A DNA stretch of 64,000 nt from Theocolax elegans (Eukaryota > Arthropoda > Insecta > Hymenoptera > Cerocephalidae), in the NCBI GenBank assembly GCA_026168455.1, contig CM047431.1, forward strand, positions 23,253,365-23,317,364, read 5' to 3'. Of this stretch, positions 33,480 through 45,039 are shown piece after piece. How positions within the stretch are numbered: the first letter of the stretch is position 1; each line of letters opens with the position of its first letter. Both the position numbers and the translations under genes were made by a program. The notes under the pieces were generated by a model. That model was not told the origin of the DNA and ran no database searches. It worked only from the letters and a program-made list of their open reading frames with translations.

Positions 33480-36400
33480 TCAAAGATCCGGCAGGGAAGG
33501 GCAGACGATTCCCTCATTTACCACTCTCGCTTCCCAAGTCTGACGGTCGAGCTCAGTAAGATACGATAGGAGTGAGGCTTTGAAAGAATTAAAGAGGAGA
33601 GGATCAAAGTTTGTGAATGGAAGATGGTTGATGAGGCGAGAAGCAGTGATAACAAATGAGTTGTTAAGAGCCTCAGTCCGAGGAGGAAGATAAAAAAGGG
33701 ATGAAGGAGGGAGACGTGAGGAAAAACGGGCAGGAAATGAAGCGTCACGAATAATGAAATGACTAGATATATAGGAAGGGGAATTATGGGAAATGATATT
33801 GTATGCACATGAAGCAATAAAAAGGGATCTTCTAAGCTCGACCGACAGCCAACCTAACTTAAGCCGGTACGGTGTCACATGTTCCCGCCATGGAATAATA
33901 CCCCATACAAAACGAACGCACGCATTTAGTAGACGCTTTAGTTTCAAATTTCTGGTAGCATCCAGATCGTGATACACAGCGCAGGCGTAGTCGAAATGCG
34001 GGAATATTAGAGCTTCGACGAGTCTCTTTCTGTTTGGACGTGAAAGCGCTCTTTTAAAAAATCTTAGGGAGTGAAGAACTCCGTGAACTCGCTGTGACAC
34101 AGATGCGACCTGACGAGACCAGTCCAGTGTGGGTGTAATCCATATGCCCAAAGATTTGACCTCAGATTCGTAGTTAAGTAATTCATTCTCAATCGAAACC
34201 TTCGGGGCAGAATCAAAGTCAATGCGCGAGATGAAAGCCTGACTTCCCAAAATCATCACTTTCGTCTTCTTAACATTTAAATTTAGACCATTTGATCTCG
34301 CCCAGTTGTTTATCGCATTAGCGTCTTCCGAAATCTTTTGTACACCCTGAGCAAAATCAGTTGGGTAGAACGAGTGATAGATTTGGGTGTCATCCGCGAA
34401 AATCATATGATTGGAATGTTTTAACACCCGCGGGAGGTCATTAATAAAAATAGAAAATAAGAGTGGGCCAAGGACACTGCCCTGCGGCACCCCCCTAGAC
34501 GTGTCAAGCCAGGCCGAACCCTCCCCCAGCTCATCCACAACTGATTGGGAACGTCCAACCAGATAGTAGTAGAACCACGAAAGAACCGTGTCCGAGCAAC
34601 CCAAAGTGCGTAATTTACAGAGCATTAGGTCATGTGGCACCGAGTCGAACGCTTTCGAGAAATCGAATAAAATTAAGATGGTGATCATTCGCTTGTCTAT
34701 AGCTCTCCTAACATCGTCCAATACACCGATCAACGCCGTCTGGGTACTATGCCCCCGGCGGAAGCCTGCCTGTCTCTCTATAATTAGATTATTACCATTA
34801 AGATAATCTGTAAGTTGTTCGTGAACTAATTTTTCTAAGATCTTGGAGACTTCGCAGAGCTTTGCAATAGGCCTAGTATCCGACGGCGATACCACCCTAT
34901 TTGACTTTGCTAGAGGAAAAAGGAGAGACCTAGTCCAAGGCTTCGAAAAAACTCCCGTTGAGAGAGATAAGTTGAACAGATCTGTAAGATGCGGAGCTAA
35001 TTGAGTAGATAATAATTTCAACATTGGAACAGAGATTCCATCATACCCCGTAGCCTTGGAGGTGGCCTTTGAAATAGTAGTGAGGACTTTATGCGATGTG
35101 GTAGGGGTAAAGTGATAGGAAATTAATGGGTAGGATGAGGGCGAAATTACTGATGAAATGAGAGATTGAAATTGAGTATGAGTGAAAGGAATGGGTGAAG
35201 ATGAAATGGAAGCATAGTGGATATTGAGCTGGTCGGGTGAAAAAATACTTAGAGGTGATTTAAACGATTTAGATACGAGGCCCATGGTCCTGAGCTCCTT
35301 CCACATATTAGCCGCGTTAGAGGCTAAATTGATCCTATTGTTATAGTACGAGAATTTATTAGAATCTATGTCGTTTCTAACCAGACTGCGCAAGTCTCTG
35401 TACGTCTGATAGTCTGAGCTCAGGCCCGTGGCCAAGTATCTTTTATATGCCATGTTACGAGATTTAATATTACGCTTAATATGAGGTGTGATCCATGATT
35501 TGTTGATATTTTTGATGGTGATGAGTTTGGCGGGAGCGAGGGAGTCAAAAGTATGTAGGGTAGCTGAAACCAAGCTTGAGATCAGGATGTTGATATTAGC
35601 GGCGGTTGAAGAACAAGGCATTGACGTGAGTTGAGAGGAAGAAGGTGAACGGCCAGACGACGAGGTTGATGGGTGTGAAATTGAAGGTGATGATGACTCG
35701 GTAGCAGTGCTAGAGTGAGCTAAAAAGTGATGTAGAGTAACGGAGAAAAGAGCAGCTGCCTCTGGCGGATCAATAGCAGCGAGGTTCCGTGACCAGATTT
35801 TCTTTACCGCCAACAACGGTTTCGTAAAGTCAAAAGTCAATACAATAAAATCATGTCCTGCTGCAAAAGGAACTGATGACTTAAAATAAGAATAATCTGG
35901 CGGAGGATTACGCGTTATAAATAAATCCAGCCAGGTATGAGATGAATGGTTGGTGAAATGCGCATGATGAGTAGGTTCCGATTTGATAAGGAAGAGGTTA
36001 AGTGAAGCTATGTATGATTCCAGCATGGCGGACGCCCCGTCCCTACCACACATATTAATATTAAAGTCGCCTGTGATGACTACCTGGTCACAAGTATGTA
36101 AAAATTTATTTAACGTATCAAAAAATTGTGATGGGTAGGCCGCTGTGGGCCTCCTGTAGACGACACTAAATAGCAGCGAACTAACCTTGTTATTAACTTG
36201 AAAAATCAAAAATTCCGGGGTGTTCGAAAAGACAGGGTCAGAGTGAGCCACGAGCCTAATATCAAGATTACTCCTGAAATAGGCAGCCACACCCCCCCCC
36301 CCCTCCTTACCCACCCGGTCCAATCTGTGCAATGTGTAGCCAGGGAGGTCTAGCAAGCTGGAGGAGTCATACTCCGTGAGAAAAGTTTCTGAAAATGAAA

Positions 36401-36527
36401 TGATATCGTGATTTAATGGATGAATAAGTGATTCAATGGATGAAAAGTGTGTTTTTAGCCGGTTAATATTTACATGAAAAATGGAGAATGAATTATTAGT
36501 AGGTGATGACGTCTGACCAGTTGACCT
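33480..36527 (-). CDS. LINE A ORF2: endonuclease and reverse transcriptase
   Basis: About 1,015 codons are open without interruption. The endonuclease begins with FSIFHVNINRLKTHF and SETFL, then GGGGVAAYFRS, GDFNINM and a final GHDFIVL. RT has FDFSKAFDSVPHD, RGVPQGSVLGPLLFS and the catalytic FADDTQIY, followed by LGIWITPTLDWSRQV. All expected catalytic boxes are present, so the enzyme may be intact. It would nick target DNA and copy the LINE RNA there. The frame has no ATG before the endonuclease; upstream it runs to a TGA at 36,528-36,530, which is also the stop of the ORF1 C-terminal frame. How translation starts is therefore unclear. Confidence 0.88.
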   Translation of the reverse strand, partial: RSTGQTSSPTNNSFSIFHVNINRLKTHFSSIESLIHPLNHDIISFSETFLTEYDSSSLLDLPGYTLHRLDRVGKEGGGGVAAYFRSNLDIRLVAHSDPVFSNTPEFLIFQVNNKVSSLLFSVVYRRPTAAYPSQFFDTLNKFLHTCDQVVITGDFNINMCGRDGASAMLESYIASLNLFLIKSEPTHHAHFTNHSSHTWLDLFITRNPPPDYSYFKSSVPFAAGHDFIVLTFDFTKPLLAVKKIWSRNLAAIDPPEAAALFSVTLHHFLAHSSTATESSSPSISHPSTSSSGRSPSSSQLTSMPCSSTAANINILISSLVSATLHTFDSLAPAKLITIKNINKSWITPHIKRNIKSRNMAYKRYLATGLSSDYQTYRDLRSLVRNDIDSNKFSYYNNRINLASNAANMWKELRTMGLVSKSFKSPLSIFSPDQLNIHYASISSSPIPFTHTQFQSLISSVISPSSYPLISYHFTPTTSHKVLTTISKATSKATGYDGISVPMLKLLSTQLAPHLTDLFNLSLSTGVFSKPWTRSLLFPLAKSNRVVSPSDTRPIAKLCEVSKILEKLVHEQLTDYLNGNNLIIERQAGFRRGHSTQTALIGVLDDVRRAIDKRMITILILFDFSKAFDSVPHDLMLCKLRTLGCSDTVLSWFYYYLVGRSQSVVDELGEGSAWLDTSRGVPQGSVLGPLLFSIFINDLPRVLKHSNHMIFADDTQIYHSFYPTDFAQGVQKISEDANAINNWARSNGLNLNVKKTKVMILGSQAFISRIDFDSAPKVSIENELLNYESEVKSLGIWITPTLDWSRQVASVSQRVHGVLHSLRFFKRALSRPNRKRLVEALIFPHFDYACAVYHDLDATRNLKLKRLLNACVRFVWGIIPWREHVTPYRLKLGWLSVELRRSLFIASCAYNIISHNSPSYISSHFIIRDASFPARFSSRLPPSSLFYLPPRTEALNNSFVITASRLINHLPFTNFDPLLFNSFKASLLSYLTELDRQTWEARVVNEGIVCPSLPDL

Positions 36528-37792
36528 TCATTGAGGAGGAGATGGATTAATGTGTGAAAATTTTTCCAAATCGGATTCTGAGTAAATGGGGAAAAGCTGC
36601 CCTTTCTTCGTTTTTCTTAAAAATACCGTGTAATTCTTTATCAAAGGCCTAGCAAAACCCAAGTCCAAGGAACGTCGCAGTGTCTTACTAAATAAGACAT
36701 GCAACTCCCTGGGCCAGAGTGCACGCAAAATATTGATGAGCCTCCTCCCGCACCAAAGAGAGAGTCTGCAGATAATCCCTTTAAGAGGCGAGCCTTTTCC
36801 AAAATAATATCTCTAATTGATGGGGAGGAAACCCGAAAAACAAGGCCTTTGCTTACGCTTACAGTGTTTCTACTAATACTACTAGCACTATCAACTAGAC
36901 TAAAACTAGAAATATTATTAACAAAGCCGCTTGCAGTTGCGGTCGAATTCGCCTGATCCGATTTTGTAGCTCCCGACTTGTTCGAAGCAAGCCAAGGGCG
37001 CGTACTAATGACGTGCGCGCTGACACGTGGGAGATCAATGGCCGATAGAATTTTATTTACGACTTCCTCCTCAGATAGCGCAAGATTTGTAGGAACGCCT
37101 AAAATTAGCAATTCGCAAGTATCTGAAGAGGCAGTCAAGGACGACCCCGCAGGCGAAGACCGAACAGTCTGTGCATTATTTAATCTGCCACGTATCTCCT
37201 CGTTTGCTGCTTCAAGGGCTCCCAGGCGGCTCGAGACACCGGAAAATCGTGTTTCTGTCGTCGCTTCCATTTGCGCAACCCGGGCGTTAAGATCGCGAAT
37301 CTCGCTGGCTAACCCTTGCACCGAGGATTCGATGCGCGAGACTGTGCGCTCGAAATTTGCCTCTAATCGGCTCGCGAATTCGGATAGTAGAGCGGACATG
37401 TCAACGGCATTAGCCTGTTGCGCGGGTAGGCCGGAGCAACTCTCGGTGGGCGCGGCGCCGCGAGGTTGCTTAGCAACCTGCGCACATGGCGGCGAAGTGG
37501 GCGAGGCGATGCGCTTGGCCGTCCCAGTGGTGGGGGTCGTAGCAGGCAGACCGGCGGTTGACGCGAGCACGTTTAGGGAAAGCGTTGTCCCGGGAGGTGC
37601 TGCCCCCTCAGTAGTCGCAGGTAAGGCAGCGGTCTTTGCCAGTCGGCAGCAGCGCGGCTCGTTTGAGTCCGGCAGGATCGCGAAACAATTGGCATGAATA
37701 AAATTGCCGCAACGAGAGCATACCTCTGCCAGGTCCTTCTTAACGGATCTGCGGCTGCAAATAAAGCAGGTGGTGCGCGAAGCCGGCAGCAT
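36528..37792 (-). pseudogene. LINE A ORF1, frameshifted
   Basis: The ATG at 37,790-37,792 opens a frame with a PHD-like zinc finger (CFICSRR...CSRCGNFIHANC, residues about 9-45), a disordered Ala/Thr-rich part, and a coiled coil (residues about 140-205). An RRM-like part follows, with LLILGVPTNLALSEEEV and FRVSSPSIRDIILEKARLL. Near 36,745 the frame is lost: the expected C-terminus (ALWPRELHVLFSKTLRR...) continues in the frame of ORF2 to the TGA at 36,528. PHD-type ORF1 proteins are known in CR1 elements and bind the LINE RNA. The single shift suggests a defective copy. Confidence 0.8.
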
Positions 37793-38132
37793 CTCTCCAC
37801 GGTGTTAAAATGAAGAATCCTGGGGAAGATGAGATGTGCTCTACGAGGTTGACCCCTTAACACCGGTGAAAGCCAGTAGAGGCGCTGCTTTAACTGTGCA
37901 AAAACGTCGAGGAGCCGCCAATTTGCCAGTGGACAACCTAACCTCTCCAGCAATCCAATTTTCTTAGAGGAATTAAAAGGATTCCAGGGCGAGATAAGTA
38001 CCTGTTATTAAATTGGATAACAGTCGCCACTCCAGGGAATCCCTTCCTCTAGGCTGAAACTCGTAGAAAGAGCGTGAGCAAGAAAATTTACGTTATATTT
38101 GAAGCGCGAAGCTATGAGCGTCCACTAAACTC

Positions 38133-38133
<1 letters not shown>

Positions 38134-38211
<78 letters not shown>

Positions 38212-38255
38212 AGATAGAGAGAGAGAAAGATAGATAGATAGATAGATATTTTATT
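38134..38255. repeat. (GA)n/(GATA)n tail of LINE B
   Basis: GA repeats with a GAATGAGAGATAGAGA variant lead into GATA units directly at the LINE B 3' end. LINE A begins at the other side of this tract. Confidence 0.9.
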
Positions 38256-39895
38256 GGGTTATAAGGGTAGAAACCCTGTTTACACAAAAATAAATACAAT
38301 GTTAAACGCAAAAATAAAAAATTACAAAATTAAACATAATAAAAATAATATAAAGATAATATAACAAAAACAATATAACAAAAGTCGCCAAGAATATAAG
38401 AATGAAAAATGAAACTGAAAATATATAAATAAAATAAATCGCAATAAAAAGACGCCGCAGAATTAAATAAATAAGCATAAACAATAAAAATAAAAATAAT
38501 GATAATAATAACCATAACAATGGGTAAAAGCAATAAAAATGAATAAAAACAGTGTAGATATAAAACAATAGATAAGAAAACTAAATAAATAACAATGGAA
38601 AGAACGCAGCGCAATAAAAGTACATGAATAAAATAAATTAATAAAGCTAAAATAACAAATATAAAGTTAATCACAATTTAATCACAATTTACGCTCGTTT
38701 CGCTAAATTGGGGACGGATCATCCCCTCAGTCGCAACTCTCTCCTCCCAAGCTGCGGAGTCAAGACTAAGAAAATGAGAGAAGGCAAATTTTTTGAACGA
38801 GTTTATGTGAGATGGATCGAACGACATGATAGAGAGTGAATTTAATAATTTAGATGCAGTGATTACGAAAGATTTATGGAGCGATTCAGTACGAGGTGGA
38901 TGATATGTCAATGGTTTAGGAGGATGACGAGATGAAGTACGTTGATCAGATGAGCTACTGAATTGAGTGAAATGATCAGAAAGATAAAGAGGGGAATTAT
39001 GCGACAGGATACTGAATGATAAAGATCTAATGTAATAAATCCCAACTCCAATCTGTATGGTGTCACGTGATCGAACCTACGTAAATTTCCCCAAACAAAT
39101 CTAACACACGCATTGAGAAGCCTCTGGAGCTTTAAGTTTCTGGTCTGGTCCAAGTCGTTATAAACCGCGCAAGCGTAATCAAAATGAGGAAAAATTAAGA
39201 CCTCTACAAGATATTTGCGGGTATTCCTGGAGAAAGCCCGTCGATGGAAACGGAGTGAACGCAAGATTCCGTGAACCCTCTGAGAAATGGCCAAAACGTG
39301 CTTGGACCAGTCCAGAGTAGGTAGTAGCCAGACACCCAGTGATTTTACCTGATTTTCATAATTAAGATAGCTATCCAGAAGCTTAACTCGCGGGGCAGTG
39401 GCTAAATCGATACGCGAGACATATGCTTTACTGCCCAGGATCATTACTTTGGTTTTGTTCACAATTAAATTTAGACCATTTATGGAGGCCCAAGATGCAA
39501 TAGCGTTCATGAGTGATTCTTTGTATACCCAATTCAAAATCCCCCGGGGGAAAAGAGTAAACCTGGGCATCATCAGCATATATCATGTATTTACTAAAAA
39601 CGAGTACATTAGGGAGGTCGTTAATAAAAATCGAAAAGAGCAGAGGACCCAAGATACTGCCCTGCGGTACGCCCGAGTTTACCTCAAGTCAATCGGAACA
39701 GACTCCCAACTCGTCCACTACGGCCTGTGAACGACCAACTAAGTAGTGATAGAACCAACTTAACACAGTGTTCGAACAACACACATCACGTAATTTAAGT
39801 AATAGAGGACCATGCGGTACTAAATCAAATGTCTTGGAGAAATCGAACAGGACCAAAATAGTGATTAAACGTGAGTCAATAGCCCTTCTGATGTC
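38256..39895 (-). mobile_element. LINE B, 5'-truncated CR1-like LINE
   Basis: The minus strand carries the end of RT and the C-terminal part of a LINE related to LINE A, in several frames. The 3' end has the hairpin AGGGT-TTCT-ACCCT (38,264-38,277) and then TATC and TC repeats. The 3' noncoding part (38,290-38,690) is A-rich on the plus strand. The copy stops near 39,895. Confidence 0.85.
38678..39870 (-). pseudogene. LINE B ORF2 relic
   Basis: Pieces read MGPLLFSIFINDLP and MIYADDAQVY (39,428-39,652), then NGLNLIVNKTKVMILGSKAY and LGVWLLPTLDWSKHV (38,908-39,579), then a C-terminal block with ITASKLLNSL (38,678-38,911). The catalytic ADD box survives, but at least two frame changes break the ORF and the endonuclease is missing. 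Confidence 0.85.
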
Positions 39896-40155
39896 AAACT
39901 ACTTAAAGAATAATAAATCTAAAATAAAATATGTATGACAAATATTTACTATATGTACGATAAGTATTTAATTTGTTAATTGAGTAATCGCCATACATAC
40001 TACTAAAAGAATAATAAAAATAAAATGAAATATGTATGATAAATATTTACTAATTTACCTGAGTAATCGCCATAATATGTTTTTATACAAACTATTTATA
40101 GAATAAAAGTAAAATAAAATATGTATAATAAATATTTAATTTTTTGATTGGGTAA
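39896..40155. repeat. AT-rich tandem repeat, about three units of 80-110 bp
   Basis: Each unit contains AATAAAATATGTATGA, AATATTTA and GAGTAATCG (near 39,990, 40,065 and 40,147). The units are imperfect. Confidence 0.65.
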
Positions 40156-40770
40156 TCGAGTCCTTAGTCCTCGTGCAGTAGGAAGTCCTATAAACGGGCA
40201 TTTTCCAAGCGGGACATGACTGAAAGGCGACTCTATAAACGAGAACGACCTGTGTGAATGGGGGGACTCCTATAAACGGGTGTGCTCCGAGTATGGCATG
40301 ACTGCACTGCGTTCAATGCTTGGGAGAGCGAAAACACAGCAGGTGTTATCAGCTGGGTGGCGGAGCGATCAACAGACAGCTTGCTTGTGACTACAGGCTC
40401 GTGCACTCTGGATGGTGCTGCCGTTAACACCAGTACGCACTCCTGGGCCGCCACTAGTTCTTGGGCCCGAACCCGGCTTAGCCACCATGGGAGGCTGCCC
40501 TTTGCAGTGGTAAACGTTGGAAACGACGCAAATCTCGCTTCTCGTAGTAATGTCGACTGGCGATCGGATGGGACCTTGCTGCGAGTCGTAAGGGAGGAAC
40601 GGTTGATGCCACCGGACTGTAGGGGAGCTAAGTTATCGGGACAGCTCAGGACGTACCGTGCAAGCCACCGCCTGGTGGCTATCTAACCACTTTACACAAA
40701 CATACACATACAGGGGGCACGGGGATTATTAAAAATATATAAATAATGAAAAGTTTAATTAACATTGCAG
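40156..40770 (+). other. GC-rich segment with repeated CTATAAACG motifs, possible LINE 5' region
   Basis: CTATAAACGGG or a close variant occurs three times (about 40,190, 40,231 and 40,269), two of them in a longer repeat ending GCATGACTG or ACATGACTG. The block precedes ORF1-like sequence, which suits a 5' untranslated region with promoter units. The ORF from 40,282 to 40,686 has no recognisable motif. Confidence 0.4.
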
Positions 40771-40779
40771 GTACTAGAG

Positions 40780-41654
40780 TGCTGCCTGCGCCATCCGACT
40801 CAGGAGAGTCACGGGGGCTTCCCAGCTCCTCCATCACGCCGGTAGGTAACCTGGCTGGCGTGGCGGTAACTGTGCCAGGAAAACTCGCTCGACACGTCGG
40901 GTAGCTGCAGAAAGCAAGCTGTATGAACAATTGCTCAATATACGCAGCAGCCTAGCTAGGATGACTGAGAGAACTAACGTCCGAAAGAATGTTAGTCGCC
41001 GCATTACAAGCGGAATGAGCGAAATAAATGAATCAGTCGAAGAATGAAATTGCTCCGCAAGCCGAGAACGAACACCAAAGACGTATGTATGGCTGAGCCC
41101 ACACGTTAGCAAAAACAGAAAAGAAAACGGGAAAAACAAACCCCCACACCAGAAAAGTCGCGGAAACGCAAGACGTACCCTAGACAGAAACTTGGTCGAC
41201 GGTCGTCCATAAAAAGAAAAAAAACGACGGCAGCGGCTATTACACGGACGGACGAACTGCTACCTGGCAATCCACCACTCACCAAAACCGGCATTCAGAT
41301 CGGGCAAAGCCCACACCATGAAGCACGATTTTGATCAAACCAACGGAGGGGTAGAAGTATGAGAATTTTTTACAGACCATACGTCTGAAGGTGGATCCTA
41401 CGAAGATCAAGACGGACGTACGACAGATACGAAAAACAAAGCAGGGTGGTGTTTTGCTGCGACTCGGTAAACAGGTGACGCGGCAAGATTTCCAACAAAC
41501 CTTGCAGGTCGCCCTCGGAGAAAAAGCCCAGGTAAAGGACTTGACAGCTACGACAACGCTGGAGTTTCTCGACCTGGTCAGTGTTACGACTGAAAAAGAG
41601 GAGTTCTTCAGTTCAGCAGGGCATCATCTACTGGAAGGTTCATTACGAAATTAA
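40780..41654 (+). pseudogene. LINE ORF1 (gag-like) relic, probably R1-type
   Basis: A coiled-coil-like piece (KLYEQLLNIRSSLARMTERT, about 40,900-41,048) is followed, after a basic stretch in other frames, by an open piece at 41,391-41,654: DPTKIKTDVRQIRKTKQGGV, then LLRLGKQVTRQDF. The 'RKT..GGVLL.LG' core is typical of gag-like ORF1 of R1 and related insect LINEs. Frames are broken and the zinc knuckles and ORF2 are absent. Confidence 0.55.
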
Positions 41655-43221
41655 AAAAAAAATATTTTTTTCCTGTAGAAGATGTCCAGGTCAGTAATTT
41701 TACCCCCAGGTCGACGGGGCAACATCTACTGGACGATAGATAGCCCCAGTCTTACTCATTAAAAAATATTTATTTTGTCGAATAATAGAGATAAGTGGAG
41801 TTAAAATAGAAAAAGTCTGCTTGTACGCACGTACGCACACTCAGACTTAAACTTTAAAACCATTAAAAAAATAATTGAAGACCTATAAAAAAGTTGAACA
41901 CTTGTGAGGCAAGCCTCACTTAATTAATTTATAAAATAAGTAATAGTCAAATAATTACAATTTCGATGGAAAGAGATGAGATGGTGTGAGAGAGATGGAT
42001 GTAGAGAAGTGACAGGTGAGGTTAGGACTGCGGTAGTTTGTAAATAACGGCTCGAGCCACTCTCATTCCCCGGAAATCGTGAATGAGAGTTTATGCGAGA
42101 ATAATAGGGAATATTTAGGTTTGTTGAGGATGATGGATAGAAGGGAAGGATTGACGGTTAACAAGAACACATAGCACTGGACAGACTGCGTACATGTGTA
42201 TATTAATCGGATACACCGTCCCCCGGCGACACCGTACGAATATCGGCTTACTGCCGACGGCACCGATCACCGCGTGCGCGCGCGAAGCCGAGAGAGATAG
42301 AGAGATGATGACCACGTGCGTCGAGTAAGAGAGTGACAGCGCACACTGCACGCGCACGTCGAGTATAAGTGAGAGCGGCGCGCCAGAGGGGGAACGACTA
42401 CGAACGGTCTGATATTCATGCGTACCTATGTAAGAGAAAAGGAGATAGACAGCTGTCCCGATGCATTGGTGGAGGCGTTGGCGAATACGTACATATAGCG
42501 GATAAAATAAAATGGCGAACGTACGCTAGCGGAATTGGAAGGAAAATAGGTGGCGTTACGGACGATTATCGATACATCTACTACCATCGATCTTGCAGAT
42601 ATGATAGCGGAAAGGGAGAACAACTAGCTCCACTATCGGTAGCGGATAATATGAATCGGAGAAGAAGGACGAGACTCCTTCCCCAACCGCCGTATAGAAC
42701 AGACGTGTTGAGATAAAATTAGTTAACAAAGAAGCCATTTTGAGATCCGTAAGATTGAAAGAAAGTCCAAGTATTGAGGCGATCGAATAATTATTGAATG
42801 ATCAGTTGGAGCGAGAGACACCCAAAATTCAAGGGTTAGACATCAAGTTACGAAAGAGATAATTAGTTCGTAAAAAGGAGAGTTTTCGACTTGCGGTGAG
42901 TGAGAAAGCACGGTGTTGTTGTAAGGTATGAGAGTGTGATAATAGGACGTTTCGTAAATATTGTAAAATAGAATAGCCGCGCAAAGATCGACAGTTTAAT
43001 TGATTTAGTAAACAGTACGAGGATTAGCGGTACCGGTGAAGTCAAACCCGAATTTATTATTATATTTTCTTTAGCGTTTCGCGACGATTTACTGAATCGC
43101 GCGTATGTAAAATATTGAACAATAAATCTGCGGGATTTCTAGAAGCGTTTGTAATTATTGTATATAAAATTAATGATAATTAATAGATATGCCAGAAGAT
43201 ATGCCAAGGTTAAGATAAGAT
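41655..43221. other. No gene recognised
   Basis: Just after the LINE relic, sequences around CATCTACTGGA occur in both orientations (41,625-41,745). The GC-rich part at 42,180-42,720 has the base composition of an LTR, but no ends could be matched. Confidence 0.4.
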
Positions 43222-43254
43222 ATATCCGTTTCCGAAGGTCAAGTACTTCCCTAT
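43222..43254. mobile_element. Orphan terminus of the 43.7-kb hairpin family
   Basis: TATCCGTTTCCGAAGGTCAA followed by GTACTTCCCT resembles the right end of the next element (...CCGTTTCCCGGAGGTCATA). No left partner is seen. Confidence 0.5.
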
Positions 43255-43604
43255 TGAGAGAATACCAATACTGTTACAAAGGTAATAATAGTGTAACAAT
43301 AATGTAACTAATAAAATATGTAATGTTAATATATGCGAATATGATGGATATTAAAAGTTAACATATTAAATTTAATCTGACAGCATGTATATAATAACAG
43401 ACTTAAAACATTTTATTTTTAAGCAGAATCTACTTATTAAGATATATTGTACGTACGTAAAAATATATACTATTGCCACTGTATTGCAAAGTGATAGGCA
43501 ACAATTATTGCAAACATATTGCCAATAGTTACTATCTTACAATTTTTAAACTGTTGCCAATAGATTGGCCATAGCTTATAAATTAAAAGAAAAAATTAAA
43601 AAAA

Positions 43605-43685
43605 AATATTTGCTGTCTGTGGGACTCGAACCTTCAATCTTAAGATTCGAACGCTGACTCTTTACCACTATGAGCTATTTTGCTA
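43605..43685 (-). tRNA. tRNA-like head, probably SINE or pseudogene
   Basis: On the minus strand, box A-like TAGCTCATAGTGGTAAAG and box B GGTTCGAGTCCC are 30-40 bp apart, as in a tRNA, and a T run follows. The anticodon arm does not fold well. Confidence 0.45.
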
Positions 43686-43748
43686 TTTTGTTATTAAGAG
43701 TTATTACCAGGCTATAAAGATCTGTTGAATTTATAAAATTTGGACTTA

Positions 43749-44414
43749 CAAGGGAAGTACATGACCTCCGGGAAACGGATCTCATCCTAACTGTGGTATG
43801 TTTTTTATAATATAAAAATATGAAGAAAGCCAAGTTATCTCTTGCCAATGGCCACTTTTACGGAAGTTATTCGACATTCAATAATAATAGCAGTAAAAAT
43901 TACTTCTAATTCGGTCGCTTATAACTCGGAAAAAAATAAAGATAAACAATCAAATCAAAAACCAGAAAAAAGTTGAGTTCAAGTAGATATGGTTTGAAAA
44001 AAAAGAAGCTCAAATTGCTTAATTTGAAGCAAAGTTATGAAGAAAATAAGAAATTGAAGATTATTAGGCCAAAAGAAACAATAAATTTTTCATATTAAAT
44101 TTTGGTTAAAATTTCTTCAATTTCTTATTTTCTTCATAACTTTGCTTCAAATTAAGCAATTTGAGCTTCTTTTTTTTCAAACCATATCTACTTGAACTCA
44201 ACTTTCTTCTGGTTTTTGGTTCGATTGTTTATCTTTATTTGTTTCCGAGTTATAAGCGATCGAATTGGAAGTAATTTTTACTGCTATTATTATTGGATGT
44301 CGAATAACTTCCGTAAAAGTGGCCATTGGCAAGAGATAACTTGGCTTTCTTCATATTTTTATATTATAAAAGACATACGAGATCCGTTTCCCGGAGGTCA
44401 TATACTTCCCTTCT
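43749..44414. mobile_element. Hairpin MITE, about 666 bp
   Basis: Arms of about 310 bp (43,749-44,066 and about 44,100-44,414) are inverted copies, with termini AGGGAAGTACATGACCTCC and its inverse. The loop is short. CTTAC and CTTAG next to the ends could be an imperfect target duplication. No coding region. Confidence 0.8.
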
Positions 44415-45039
44415 TAGTAATTTTTTAACCATATATTCGTAGATATTTCTCTCCCGCGAAAGGAGCTACGCTTGGATACGATTGTCCGAATTTAGATACC
44501 CGTGCTCTATATTTGAACTTAATTATTTTAAATAAAAATATATTGTGCACAATTAAGTAGTACTATTTCCGAAATAGTGTTTCAAACGAAATCTTTTTCT
44601 GCAGTTTGCTCTTTACACTTAAAAAAAATGTATCTAACTACGAATTATGTTATTTTGTCCCGTGAAAAGGTACTTCTTATAGTAAATAATTATTTCTAAA
44701 CAAGAATAAAGAATCACATTAAATGAAGAATTAAATACAATTTTTTAGCATAATTAATCCAATTTCTAAATATATAAGTATACAAATTTTTGAAATGTAA
44801 AATTTTTTTCTAATTAATAATATAATATCAGAATTGGAAAGGATAGTGCATATACAGTTTGCAGTCCTTTATTTAGAAAAAAATCGTTCTGTAATATTCT
44901 TCTATTTGGTTTAAATGTAAGCTCGAATTTTTTGCCATCTTCCTCAGGCTATACTAATCATTGACGAGTAGAATAACCAGAGAAGGATGACAAAAGTCAT
45001 CGAAACGTCGCCATTAATTAACATCTTGGTTTATTTATC
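44415..45039. other. AT-rich DNA, nothing recognised
   Basis: No supported gene or repeat. Confidence 0.5.

Larger units (their letters stand above)
33170..38133 (-). mobile_element. CR1-like LINE A, near full length
   Basis: About 5 kb on the minus strand: a 5' untranslated part, ORF1, ORF2, a short AT-rich 3' part and a 3' hairpin at 33,201-33,213. ORF1 with a PHD-like finger and coiled coil, an APE-type endonuclease and RT motifs point to the CR1 group. Both ends abut (GA)n on the plus strand, that is (TC)n in LINE orientation. No long target duplication can be seen because of this repeat. Confidence 0.88.

Noticed and set aside
36978..37697. 239-codon plus-strand ORF
   Set aside because: It is antisense to LINE A ORF1 and only reflects that coding sequence.
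41391..41654. Independent small host gene
   Set aside because: The sequence fits a LINE gag-like ORF1 core and sits after a coiled-coil relic of the same kind.
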